A DNA stretch of 64,000 bases from Saposhnikovia divaricata. Taxonomy: Eukaryota > Streptophyta > Magnoliopsida > Apiales > Apiaceae. A model generated the notes under the pieces. It saw only the letters and a program-made list of their open reading frames with translations. It made no database searches and was not told the DNA's origin. Every line of letters begins with the position of its first letter. The first letter of the stretch is position 1. Where the stretch lies: assembly GCA_036435485.1 (NCBI GenBank), contig CM071599.1:208543178-208607177 (forward strand), in the 5' to 3' direction. Positions 31,926 through 44,258 of the stretch are shown here, one piece after another. A program made the translations under genes and the position numbers.

Positions 31926-32598
31926 CGAGTAGAATTGACTTGATAGATAACTCTGAGTTCTCGAATACTGCAAAGCTGACATATCGAATCACTTCTCGAA
32001 TAGCTCTTTTCTTCAGGAATCCTTGAGTTGTCGAATAGAGCATTTAACTTATCGAATCCCTGAGATATCGAATAGCTTTCTGAGTCTTTGAGATATCGAA
32101 TACAACTTTGACTTGTTGACTCTCAGAGAACTCGAATACCACTTTGACTTGTTGACTTCTTGAGTTCTCGAATAGAGTAATAGACATGTCGAATCTCTGA
32201 GTTATCGAATGACACTTTGACTTGTTGACTCTCAGAGATGTCGAACATACAGATATCGAATCCTTTACTTGTCGAATGCTAGACTTCTCGAATAGAACAA
32301 AACACTTCTCGAATTGGTACTTAGGCAAATCTTCATTCTTCGAATTCCAACTGTGTTTATTTTGACAATCTTGATCTTCAAGCTTGAGGCATGATCCTTG
32401 GAACTTCTTTCAAGCATTATTCTCTGACTTTTAATTACAGTTACACAGATAGAAATTGATGCCTATTATAAGTACTACAACAAGTAGAAACTCTACAACT
32501 AGAGGTTCCCTCAGTTAAGAGGTCATTAAGTAATGCAAAGTATTACAAAAAATTAGGCTTGTTATTAGATGTACTCAGGCATGCCTCTGTGACTAACA
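31926..32598 (-). repeat. 3' LTR of element D, second part
   Basis: Continues the LTR of D after C. Its first 240 bp match 44877-45163. It is packed with some 16 tcgaat motifs between 31926 and 32350. It ends at 32598 against the PPT. The reassembled LTR would be about 1285 bp. Confidence 0.9.
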
Positions 32599-32610
32599 AT
32601 CTCCCCCAAA
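32599..32610 (-). promoter_or_regulatory. Polypurine tract of element D
   Basis: On the minus strand TTTGGGGGAGAT immediately before the 3' LTR start (TGTTAGTCAC). Confidence 0.88.
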
Positions 32611-32754
32611 TTGTGAGTGAGACCCTTAGTCACAATATCATGTCTGATAACAAGCTTAACATACATAAAGATAAAACTTGACAGTACATGTATGAAATTG
32701 AATAATAACATGGATAGAACTACAATGAGTGATTTTACAGACTGTGATGAAATA

Positions 32755-35700
32755 CTAGCCTTTGTCATTTGATTCCATCTCCATTGCCTTGGCTTGTAGA
32801 TCATCATATGCCTTATGTTTCCTTTCTTTCTCCTTTCTTGCATTCTCATCCACAGCTTTTATGATCTCTGCCATAGCATCTAGTTCTTCAAGCAGAATAG
32901 AGTTCTTGTAGTCTTCAAGTACTGGCTTCAGAATGTTGGCAGGATAGTGATTGAGTAGGTTCATTCTTATATTGACCTGATCTCCATTTCTTCTCCTATA
33001 CTTCACAACATAGGGATTGAATTGAACTCTACACAATCCTTTTGCCTTTAGCTTTTCTGCTTCAACTTCCAGCCTATCAATCTCCTTCTCCCTTTCTAGC
33101 CATTTCTCAAAGCACCCCTTTCTTATCTTCTCAGCATAATCTATCTTCATCTTCACAAAATCAATCAACTCCAGCTTCCATGTCTCTCCACTTTGTCTTC
33201 AGAATCCAATAATGCAATAATTCTTTCTATCTCATATAGCTTGCCCCAATTTTGACAACCCCCTTGTTTGAATTTCATCTGTTTCACTTGGTTGCTTGGC
33301 AGAAACTTGTGACCCTTGCTTGTAGACCATTGTAGTACACCATTAGCAGTTTTCTTTTGGAAACATACACATGGTTTCTTGAGTTGAATCTTCTTCTCTT
33401 CTTGAGGTGGCAAGACAGTTGAAAAAGCCATAGATGTAGATTTGGTAGGTCATTACTAGCTGTAATCACCATAGACATAGAGTCTTATGTTGTGGTGAGG
33501 TTACTGTTAGTAATACATAGGGCTTGCTATTTTCCACTTTTCCTCTCATAGACTTTTCCTTGGTCATCATCACCCTTCCTATCTTTGTTGTCCTTCTTCT
33601 TCTTCTTCTTCTTCTTCTTCTTCTTCTTCTTCTTCTTCTTCTTCTTCTTCTTCTTCTTCTTCTTCTTCTTCTTCTTCTTCTTCTTCTTCTTCTTGTCTTC
33701 ATCATCCTTATCACTCCTGTGATGTCTTCTCCTCCCATCACTCTTATCCTCATCTTTATCATCTTTCTTTCTCCTTGCTTTAGCCATCTCTAGGACAGAG
33801 CCAGTTGCTATGAAAGATCTTAGAATATGCAATGCTTCCAACTCTTCATCAGTTCTTATCTCATTCTTCTTTTGTATTTGATCAATGATGTCAATTATAA
33901 GTCTGTGATTTTTAATAGTGAGATCCTTGGGAATGACAAGTTGATTGACATCTTCTATCTTTGTACCAGACTGATAGAGAATGGTTCTTGGATTAATGCA
34001 CACTTCAGCCTTGAACATTTGTTATAGATTTTGAAATTCTTGGTTGGCCACCCTCAGTTATGACAATGCCTTTCTCCTTAGGTTTCTCCTCCTTAGGCTT
34101 CTCCTCCTTAGGTTTTGAGTTCCTTAAGGTCCTCTTATCCCCCTTAGGCCTGTTGTCAGGCACAGAGGCTTTGGTAGGGGCCTTTGGGTTGGAAGAGGTG
34201 GGATTGATAGATTCATCAGGCAGAGGAAGTCCCATGTGCTTCATCATAGCAGACAACATCAGTTGTTGGTGAAGAAGAACCTCAGCTGTGGTGGTGGCTT
34301 GAGTGTCCGACTTTTCAGTAAGAGTTACAATTGTGTCTGTAAGATGAGCATTTGACTGTTTGAGGGAGCTCACTTCCTGTTCAAGAGTAGCCACCTTGGT
34401 GAACAACTCAGAAGCTTTAAATCTAGAAAGAGATTGGTCCTTGAGTCTTTGCACTTGAAACTTGGTCATGTCATGGAGAGGGACTTCAATCACCAATTTG
34501 TCACCATATTGATTGGCAAAGAGACTCTTAAGCACTGCATTGGAATCAGTTGTCTGATTAGAGAACTTTTCCATCTGAGTAGCCATATTGTTGACAGCAC
34601 TTTGAAGCAATATCAATGAATTATCCATTGTAGTACAAGTGGCTTTGCATCCCTGAATGTCCTTGATGACAGAGTTGAGAGAAGGGAACTTGGAGGAAAC
34701 ATCCCTTTTGATTTCATTTACTTCCTTGATTGTGGCTGCACACACTTCATTAATTTCTGTCTTAAGGCCCTTGCCAAGATAGTGTGCAGCTTTCAAAATT
34801 CCCTTGTAGGTATCATTGACAGCTTCATACACCTCACCAGGAGTTAGAGATTTGGAATTGGACCCTAATGAGGTGATGTACTCTTCTCTGAGGAATTGAA
34901 TACCTTCTGAGAGAGCAATGTCATACTTTCCTTGTAACCAGGCATCTACATTACCATCTCTTTCAGCATCATCTATTATCTTTTCCTTCTGCAGCTCCAC
35001 ATCATCTCTGTGACGTAGGAGAATAGCCTCATAGTCTGGATCTGGCATGTCTGCAGTGAGTAGGTTTTGAGCAATCTTTGTGAACTCAGGAATCTGATCC
35101 ACAAATAAGTTTTGAAGAGCTTCAACCGTCAATTGTTGTGGAACAGACCCTAATCCTGAAACACTGTCATGTTGCACAGGCTTCAGCCATTGGGACATGA
35201 AGTTAGAGCTAGAGCTAGGCAAGCTAGACTCCTCAGTTACAGATGCAACTTCTACAACCGGATGAATTGACTCTACTACTGTTGTCTCCACAAGAGTGGG
35301 ATGAGTTACAACAGTAGTTGACACAGGCACAAAGTCTCTAGTGAAAGCTAGTGAATCCTCTATGTTTGTGATGGTGTCATTAGGATATGCCCCAGCTTGC
35401 ATTCCCTCACCATCTAAATGTGGTTCCTAGGTGGTGAGCAAAGTGTCATGCATTAAGTCACTTGAATCCATTAACTCACCAAGAGGAGAGAATTCTTGGT
35501 GATCAATGTCTTGCTCCTCAATTGCTTGAGTTATAGGTTCCAAAAAAATTTGAGATGTAGATTCTGGAAGAGAAATGTCTTTTAGAGTAGATTGTGGCAA
35601 CTCCCCCTGAGAAATAGAGGGAGTTTCAAGTGTGATGTTCTCTCCACTCAGTGTAGTGCCAGCCTTATCACTCCTTGGTGCTGACTCTTTACAAGAAGGT

Positions 35701-36919
35701 GCATTGGGAAGGATGCTTGATTCTATAGATGCACTCTGTTGAGAGGATACATCTAGTGAACTGTGTGCCCCTGATTTTACAACTTCAGCCATTTGTGTGA
35801 CTGAAGAGGTGGTTTGTGATCTCTTCTTCTTTGGTGTCTGTAAGGGTGACTCATGTTCCTCACTTTCTAGACCTAATTCTACAACCAATGCTGCTTCTGT
35901 CAAGATATTCAAGGGCTTAGATTCAATCTGTTTTCTCTTCTTCTTCTCCTTTTTACTAACACCACCCTGTTGAGAGGATGATGCAGGTGGCTCTGTGTTT
36001 GCTAGAGTGTTTGGTTGAGGGGGTTGGTTAGCAGGCCCTGGGTTAGCATTTTGTTCTACTTGCTTGGGTTGTGCTAACTGTGATTTGGACTCAAATATTG
36101 GCATGTTGTGGGGGTAAGTCCTAATTAAACTCTCCATATGGGGAGTTATTTTAATTCTTACATCCACATCATTCCTAGTCTCCAAGTTACCAAAAATGAG
36201 TTTGGTCAAGGATCTAGGATAGCCTATTCTACTCTTATCTATTCCAGGCAATTCAATCAATTTCTTATTTACAAAATTAAGTGTAGATTGAATAAAGCGA
36301 GGGAAGAAAATTTCAGTACCTCTCTTGGCTGAGTTCTTACCAAGCCTCCTGTACAGCTCCTGCATAATAAGTTGGCCAACATTGATCTTTTTACATAAGC
36401 TAAGGCATAGCCTATTTGTTGTGCTGGTGCACTGATTTGGTCAAAGCTTGACTTTCTTGTTGTGAAGACTTGAAGAATGGTGGCAAAGACATAACTCCAT
36501 TCCTTCCTCAAGAACTTCCTATTCAAATGTCCAAGTTTGATTTCATCTGAGTAGTGAATGAAATCAAAGAAGTCCTCCAATTCATCATTTGTGGCTGGAC
36601 TGTCATACACCTCCTGTTGTAAGCCCAGTGCTTGATTCATGTCTTCAGTGGTGATAGTGATTTCCTTGTCCTGAATTTTGCAGTAGACTATGTATGACGT
36701 TATTGCATTCTCTAGGGCCACAACTTCCACTGTAGCAGTCCTCCAAAACTGTTCCAGTAGGTCTAGATACAGAGTTGGGTTGGCTGAGAGTGCATCTTTG
36801 ATGTATGACTGTGACATCCATCGAACAAAGCACTTGAAGTTCACATTGGGTGCTTCAACATCGTTGGTTATTGCGATGAAGTTTGTTTGTTTGGGTATGG
36901 TGAGTTGAGTATTTGCCAT
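32755..36919 (-). pseudogene. Envelope-like ORF3 of element D, heavily disrupted
   Basis: Starts at ATG 36919 (MANTQLTIPKQTNF) and can be followed to 32755. It is split by a shift in the T run at 36388-36392, an in-frame TAG at 35427-35429, a shift near 34010 and further changes around 33500 and 33165. The N-terminal part contains LLEQFWRTATV, matching the position of TFWQNSVYV in C's ORF3, so the two are distant homologues. A Ser/Pro/Gln-rich middle, coiled-coil-like stretches (34300-34900) and a basic tail follow. A (CTT)34 tract encodes a run of about 34 Lys. Confidence 0.85.
33593..33694 (-). repeat. (CTT)34 microsatellite inside ORF3 of element D
   Basis: Pure 102-bp trinucleotide tract. 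In the ORF3 frame on the minus strand it reads as AAG codons, giving poly-lysine. Confidence 0.97.
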
Positions 36920-37759
36920 TGATACATACAGAGAGAAAGAGATAATGAAGATTGAAGAAGAAATTTAGCTTCGGAAGTTAGGGTTTTCAGAGGTTTTGGA
37001 GAGTTAGATGCTCGAGAAATCGAATGAAATGAATCGAATAGATGTTGAATTGTTTAAGTGTGAAGTACTTGAATTGTCGATTAGATATATGTTTTGTATC
37101 GACAAGTCAGGCATTCGAGAAGTAGAAATCAACTATTCGATAAGTCAAGAGAGGCTTATTCGATAACTCAAGCAGGTTGTAACTCACAGCTGGCAGTTAT
37201 CTAACTTAGAAATAATTCTAAATTAAATAAAATATATTTTTATGAGTGATTTAAAATTCTGAATAAAAATCCAAAAACGGTTAAGATTCAGCGAGAATTC
37301 AGCCTTTTCAAATGATTCGAGAACTCCAATACAGTATTCGAGAACTCAGTCATTAGAGAACCCAATTACCATATTCGAGAAGTCAAACATGTCTTTGTTC
37401 GATATCTCCAAAAAGGCACTATTCGAGAACTCGAGAGTGTTCCAAATAGACTTTTTAGAGAAGTCGACCATTGACATGAAAGTCATTAGAGAAGTCTGAC
37501 TTATCGAACTGTTCTTTTCACTCATAAAATTCAATTTTCAGTATCTTTTAAAATTTATCAGTAATATTCAATGGAGAATAATTCTAATAAATTAAATAAT
37601 GATTTTCTCAAAATTTCATAGAAATTTCAAGTTGATATAATATGATTTTTCAACATATGCAACAGATTTGAAATATTTTATAAATCATATTTCAGCCAAT
37701 ATTGAGAATTTAGATAAAGTAAGTGTTTACTGCTGCAACAATCTAGTTGATATTTTCAC
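36920..37759 (-). other. Spacer between ORF3 and pol of element D
   Basis: Non-coding. 36995-37510 carries more than a dozen attcgag/tcgaat motifs, the same words that fill the U3 of D's LTR. No antisense unit like that in C is seen. Confidence 0.55.
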
Positions 37760-40678
37760 TTAGCCAGATTTTGAAGAATTCAGCATTCCAATCTCACTAA
37801 CCAACCTTGTGAAGGTGGCTTCATCCAATGGCTTAGTGAATATATCAGCTAATTGTTTATCTGTGGAGACATAATGCAACTCAATGGTTCCATTAATTGC
37901 ATGCTCCCTAATGAAATGATATCTAATGTCAATGTGCTTTATCCTAGAATGATTGACAGGATTGGCAACTATAGAGATTGCACTTATATTGTCACACATG
38001 ATTGGAATTCTTTCCAACACAAGTCCATAATCTCTAAGTTGATTTCTAATCTAAAGCACTTGAGCACAGCAACTTCCAGCAGCTATGTATTCAGCCTCAG
38101 CTGTGGAAGTTGACACAGATTGTTGTTTCTTGCTGTACCAAGAGACTAACCTTTGTCCAAGAAACTGGCAGCTACCTGAGGTGCTTTTCCTATCCACTTT
38201 GCATCCAGCATAATCGACATCAGAATAACCAACCAGATTGAACCCTGTGTCCTTAGGATACCATAAACCCAAGTTCGGAGTGCCCTTCAGATATCTAAAG
38301 ATCCTCTTGATAGCAATCATATGAGATTCCTTTGGATTTGATTGAAACCTTGCACACAGACATGTAGCAAACATGATGTCTGGCCTACTTGCAGTGAGAT
38401 AGAGTAGAGAACCAACCATGCCTCTGGTGAATTGATTTTCAAGAAGAAATTGTGATAAAGTGTCATACCATGCACTTGGAGTCTGCTTAACTCCATACAA
38501 TGCCTTAATCAATCTGTAGACAAATTCTGGGAAATGTGGATCCTCAAAGCCAGGTGGTTGTTACACATAAACTTCTTCTTCCAATTCTCCATTCAGAAAT
38601 GCACTCTTGACATCCATTTGATAGACTTTAAAGTTTGAATGAGCAGCAAATGCCAAGAAGATTCTGATGGCATCCAATCTAGCAACAAGGGTAAATGTCT
38701 CATCATAATCAATTCCTTTCTATTGAGAGTATCCTTTTGCAACCAACCTTGCTTTGTTTCTTACTATTACACCATCTTCATCCATCTTATTTTTCAGAAC
38801 CCATTTAGTTCCAACAATGGTTCTGTTCTCTGGTGCAGGCACAAGCTCCCATACTTTGTTTATTTCAAATTGATTCAGCTCCTCTTGCATAGCAACAATC
38901 CAATCTGGATCCAACAGTGCATCATCAAGTTTCTTAGGCTCAATCTGAGATAGAAAGCAACCATAGAGACACTCATTTTGAGTAGCTCTCCTAGTCCTTA
39001 CTCCTGCATTTGGATCTCCAATAATTTGCTCTACAGTGTGTGATCTATCCCATTTCCTTGAATGCTCAGTCTGATTTCTCAACCTTGATGTTGCTTCATC
39101 ATCCAAGTCATGATCATTTTCATTTCCTCCCCCTGTGAAGTTGCCACTATTCACAGGTGTGTCTTGGATGCTTGTCTCTTCACTGTTGATTGGCACAAAT
39201 TCTTCCATTGCTTCATCATTCACTGGAATTGGTTGAATTGTAGCCTCAGTTTCTGTTTCAATCTCTTCATCAGAATCATCTAGATTTTCAAACCTTAATG
39301 GATCTTTATCTTCATCATTGGCTTCTTCTAATCCAGGTAGTTTGCTGTCATCAAAAGTCACATCTGTGCTTTCCATAACTTTCTTTTGACTGATGACATA
39401 AACTTTGTATGCAATTCTCTCCATAGAATAGCCAAGAAAAATTCCTTCAAATGCCTTTGCATCAAACTTTCCAACATATTCTGAATTATCCTTCAACACA
39501 AAGCATTTGCTTCTAAAAGTATGAACATACTTTAGAGTAGGCTTCTTTCCAGTCATCAAATTGTAAGGTGTCTTTCCTGTGTTTTTGTTGATGAGAGTTC
39601 TGTTCTGGATATAGCATGCAGTGCTCACAGCCTCAGCCCAAAAACATGTAGGCATCTTTGCATCAAGCAACATTATTCTAGCAGCCTCATTTAGAGTTCT
39701 ATTCTTTCTCTCAACTACTCTATTTTGTTGTGGAGTCCTTGGAGCTGAGAATTGTTGTGAAATGCCATTCTCTTTGAAAAATGCTTCAAGTAAGGCATTT
39801 CTGAACTCTGTTCAATTATCACTTCTTAATGCAATCACACTTGCATTGTTGGCCTTTGCTTCCTTCTCAACTTTCTTTATGTGCTCAATGATTACTTGTG
39901 AAGTCTCATCCTTTGATGCTAGAAATTCCACCCATGTATACCTTGTGTAGTCATCAACCATCACTAGGGCATACTTCTTTCTTGAGAGTGACATAATATT
40001 GACAGGCCCAAACAAGTCCATATGAATTAGTTGCAGGGGTTTGGTTATTGATGTCACTGTCTTTGACTTGTGGCTTGACCTTTTCATCTTTCCTTTTTGA
40101 CAAGCCTCACACAATCCTTCTTGATAGAATTCAAGTGTGGGCATGCCTCTCAGTAATTCTCTTTTAACTAGAGAATTAATGGCCTTGAAGTTCAGGTGTA
40201 ATAACTTCTTGTGCCACAGCCAACAGTCTTCATTTGACGCTTTTGAATAGAAGCAACAAACTTTGTCCTTGCTTGCAGAATCCATATTGGCTACAAACAG
40301 GCTTCCTTTCCTTAATCCAGATAGAGCAAAGTCACCAGTATTCTTGTGGGTGATCAAACATTCATCTTTGTCAAAATTTACCTTGAATCCTCTATCAGTA
40401 AACTGACCAACACTTAGCAGATTATGCTTGAGTCCCCTGACTAATGCTACATCTTCAATGATGACATTTCCAACTTTCAACTTGCCATATCCCAATGTGT
40501 TACCCATGCTGTCATCTCCAAAAGCAACCATTGGGCCAGCCTTCTCCTCATATTGTGATAGCAGGGCCATATCACCAGTCATGTGATTTGAGCATCCACT
40601 GTCTAATATCCACATGACCTTCTTTTTATTTTCTTTTCCCTGCAAACACAAAGGTATTACTTCTCCTTTGGTACCCAA
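37760..40678 (-). pseudogene. Copia pol of element D, stops and RT deletion
   Basis: The same reading frame runs across protease (LDSGCSNHMTG), integrase (HMDLFG, RSDN, then GKTPYN), RT and RNase H to LADIFTKPL. In-frame stops lie at 39814-39812 (TGA, directly after RSDN), 38722-38720 (TAG), 38563-38561 (TAA) and 38053-38051 (TAG). RT is also missing about 117 codons relative to element C, including the YVDD catalytic block. The join reads FTRGMVGSLLYL, and the lost segment lies between two Arg-Gly pairs in C. No active polymerase is possible. Confidence 0.92.
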
Positions 40679-43600
40679 ACAAGTTTGGGTCCACTTGGCT
40701 TAGAAACAGATTTATCAAAAATAGCATGCTTATCAACTTTCTTAGGACTAGTCTTCTTGTCACTGTTAGAAGTCTTAGAAACTGAGTTCTCAGACTTAGG
40801 TGACAGAGGTACCTTCCTAGCTGTAGGAGGACTTAAAGAGTCTGGCCTTGTGTAGTATGTGTGAATGTTGTGACTGATACAACCATCCATGAATTATCTT
40901 CTCAAATTAAAACAGCTAGTCATAACATTCATATTGCATGACATACAGTCAAGTTTATCACAAAAAGGTGAATCTCTATGTCTTAAAGGCACAAAGCAAT
41001 CATAGAATGGTTTAGCTACACTACCAGTCGGTTTCTTGCATGCATGTGTTAAGTGATTAGTACTAAAACAGTTTTGACAAGTTTTCCTAGGGGCATTAGG
41101 CACATAAGCATAATTATTTTCCTTGTTTATCCCTAGCTTGCCATTCCTGTTATGTTTCTTATTAGCCACTTTCTTCTCAGATTCATTTTTCCCAGCTGAA
41201 ACAAACTTCACAAACTTCTCAGGTCTAGGTCTACCTCCTACTGGCTTCTTGGCTTTTGGCTTGACAGTCTCACTCTTAGAGGATACTGGTTGTTCACTAG
41301 ACTGTGCCTCATCCTCATCATTCAACATTTGCTTAATGAGTAAGACATCCTCATCAATTTCAAATGTTGGTTCTTTAAAAATTGGAGACTCAGTATTTTT
41401 CAAAATGTGAGGCACCTCCTCCTGAACAACTATGTCATGTTTAATGACATCATAGCCTTTCCTCTGTTTAAGGGTGTCATAGTCAAGTCCAATGGCAGCC
41501 TTGGGTTTTGCTTGGTTTCTAACATGGTAGGACTGCAGTAGACTAGAGGAGTTCTTAAAGGATTGCAGTTTGAATTCATTTTCAGCTAGTTCATCCCTAA
41601 GAGCCTTTTCAACCTGACTAGCACATAGAACCTTATTCTGCAGATATTCAACTTCTTTCTTAAGGTTATCTACTTGCATAGCAGTTAGCTCAAGTTCCTC
41701 ATTCTTTTTGTTTAACAACTCATTTCTAGTAGACAATTTAGTAATTTCTTCATTAGCTGTAGTCATATTAGTATGAATATTAAACATTTCAATAGAGAGT
41801 TGTTCAACCATACATTTATATTCAGAAACAGACATATCTATGGTAGTGAGAGATGGTACCTGAGAGTCAGATGGAGATTGTTCATCCTTGGAATAAGCCA
41901 TCAAGGCATAGTTGCAGAATTCTTGCTCTTCTCCATCAATATCAGAGTCATCCCAACACTTCCCTTCAGCTATGTAGGCCTTGCCTTGTGTTTGATTTCT
42001 CAGAAGGGCCTCATACTTAGCTTCAAGCTCTAGAAACTCCTTTTCCTTCTTTTTATGCTTCTTGCATTCACTGGCAAAATGCCCCAGGTCATTGCATCTA
42101 TAACACCCTACAGATGACCTATCCATATGGCTGGTTTTGAATTTATTCTTGTTTGCTTTCACAGGTGCCTGGCTCTTGTTGAATGAATGGTTTTGGGGTC
42201 TAGGTTTGAAGGGTTGGTTCCTCTTGAATCTGATGTTTGGAAATTTCCTGGCCATGAAAGCATATGAGGTATTCTCCATGCCATCTAGTTCTTCAAGAGT
42301 ATAGAAGTCATCTTCTTCCTTCTCTTCAATAGGTTCAGTCACTTCAACTTCAATTTCTTCATCATCTACTATCTCCTCTGTAATATTCCGTAATTTTTAG
42401 ATTAATAATAATAAAGAATAATAGAATAAAAAGGGATTAAAATTAAATATGAAATCGGATTTAAAACTGAAATAGAATAATGGGCTTAAAATATGGATCA
42501 GATTTGAATACGGATTACTAGTAGGTCTTGAATTAGGGTTGTGAGACATTATAAATACATCATATTCTCCTTCCTCATCTTTATTATCAAAACTCGTAGG
42601 TCTATTCTTCACACAAATCTGCTATCTTGTAAAATTCGTAGAAAATTCATCGTAAGTTGGAATTCGTTGATTCTGGACTTTTCGGAAAGATATTTTCGTG
42701 CTCTACAACTTTCGTTCTTTGAGTTTTTCAAGAAAATGTCGTTTAGAGGGTCAAAAAGGCAAAATATAGATCTGGCCAGAATTGAATACATGATCTAGGA
42801 TGATTTGATTCTTGAGTTTCCGCGTAGAGGTAAGTTTCTGATTGATCTATCTAGTGTTTTCGAAATTATGTGTTATGTGTACGTACTTGTTATCAAAACA
42901 TGGGCTAAGTGATTATATTTTGAATTTATATATATTATTGTATATATGTGTTATGTGTAAACAATAGTCTTGGAACTCTGATTTATGCCATGGTTTGCGA
43001 AAATAAGAATAAGGACCGAGTCACCGGATTGTAGTGACAGTTTTCTAAAATTTAGGACCGTTATCACCGGGTTGTAGTGGTCGTGGTATGAATTGTGGGT
43101 TTCAAGTTATTGTTGTTATGTGGTGTCGTATCGAATAAGAATATATGTATCGAAAGTGATTGTTTTGTGTATTGTATCGTATCGATTATTATATTATTCT
43201 ATATGTGTTTATATGTTACTTTGAATGGCTGGTAGATCGATTGGTTACTTGTTGGGCTGTGTAGCTCATCCTTACAATTTTCAGGTTCCGTATAAGATCG
43301 AGTGGATAGCATTGGAGTTCGAGGAGTTTAGGTTCGGAGTAGATTGTCATCGTTAGCTGCGCTTTTGTAATAAGTATCTTTGTAATGGATTTTTGGATTA
43401 ATAAAATTTGTTTTATTTTAGTTTTCGATTTAGAATTAATAGTTCAAAAAGTCGGGCTGTTACATCCTCTATCCTCAGCTAACTTGTAGATGCTTCTAGG
43501 TTTTGAACAGGTTTGCTGACAATCAAGGCACATGATGGACAGCCCTCTTATGAAGTAACTCAAGTTCATGAGTCTTTAAAACTCCATAGAGCACATCATA

Positions 43601-44214
43601 TGTGATTTTGTTCAAATCTCTTTCCCTTGGAGAAATGACCCTCTGCTCTATGTGGTTTGGAGAAGACAATAGAAACTTTATGTTCAACTCTTTAGTGCTA
43701 TAAACCTTCACATTCATCTGTAGCTCAGTCACCAGCTTGTGAAACCTTTCAAACATGTCAGTAATACTTTCCTTGGTCTGTGCCATGAAAGCTTCATACT
43801 CGTGACCAGTATCTGTTTCTTGTTCTCTCTAACCACCTCTGTTCCTTCACACAATACCTCAATGTGATCCCACATCTCTTTTGCTGATTTGCATGAGGCT
43901 ATATTGGTAAACATTGACATCTCCATGGAATCTATTATCAACAGCATGAGATGACTATCCAGGGCAACCTTATCTTTCTCTGAGTCTGTCCATTTGGATG
44001 GTTCTTTGGCCACATATGATCTTGGAATGGTTACAGTTCCAACAGTCTTCTCAGGAATCTCCTGTTGTGGAACAAATGGACCATTCTTGAGAATCTCAGG
44101 ATATAGAGGGTTAGCTGCTTTAATGAACAACAACATTTTAATTTTCTAGAGGTTGTAATTCTCTTTGTCGAACTTAGGGACCTTCACCGTTCCTGTAGTC
44201 TTTGGTGTATTCAT
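40657..44214 (-). pseudogene. SIRE-type gag of element D, interrupted by a solo LTR
   Basis: Starts at ATG 44214 (MNTPKTTGTVKVPKF). An in-frame TAG at 44148-44146 falls where gag proteins usually have Trp. A frameshift follows near 43800. The gene is then split by a 1086-bp solo LTR (42379-43464), and the longest surviving frame is 42342-40894. That part contains the zinc knuckle CYRCNDLGHFASEC and a second, CQNCFSTNHLTHAC. The order and knuckles match the gag of C. Confidence 0.9.
42379..43464 (+). mobile_element. Solo LTR (probably Ty3/gypsy) in gag of D
   Basis: Starts TGTAATATTCCG and ends CTGTTACA, flanked by a perfect TCCTC duplication (42374-42378 and 43465-43469). No internal region remains, so the parent element was lost by LTR-LTR recombination. 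A TATA box at 42550-42557 and aataaaat near 43400 suggest plus orientation. The ends resemble the TGTAA...TTACA termini of the gypsy elements A and B, but the body does not match their LTRs. Confidence 0.88.
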
Positions 44215-44244
44215 GATCGTTTACTGTTTTTGAATAAACAGCCT

Positions 44245-44256
44245 GCTCTGATACCA
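44245..44256 (-). promoter_or_regulatory. Primer-binding site of element D
   Basis: On the minus strand TGGTATCAGAGC begins two bases after the 5' LTR. Confidence 0.93.
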
Positions 44257-44258
44257 AT

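Noticed and set aside
33524..33793. Plus-strand poly-Leu frame
   Set aside because: It is the complement of the (CTT)n tract inside ORF3 of D, not a signal or membrane protein gene.
36920..37510. CRISPR-like or satellite array because of repeated attcgag words
   Set aside because: Spacing is irregular, with no constant spacer length, and the location is the spacer of a retrotransposon.
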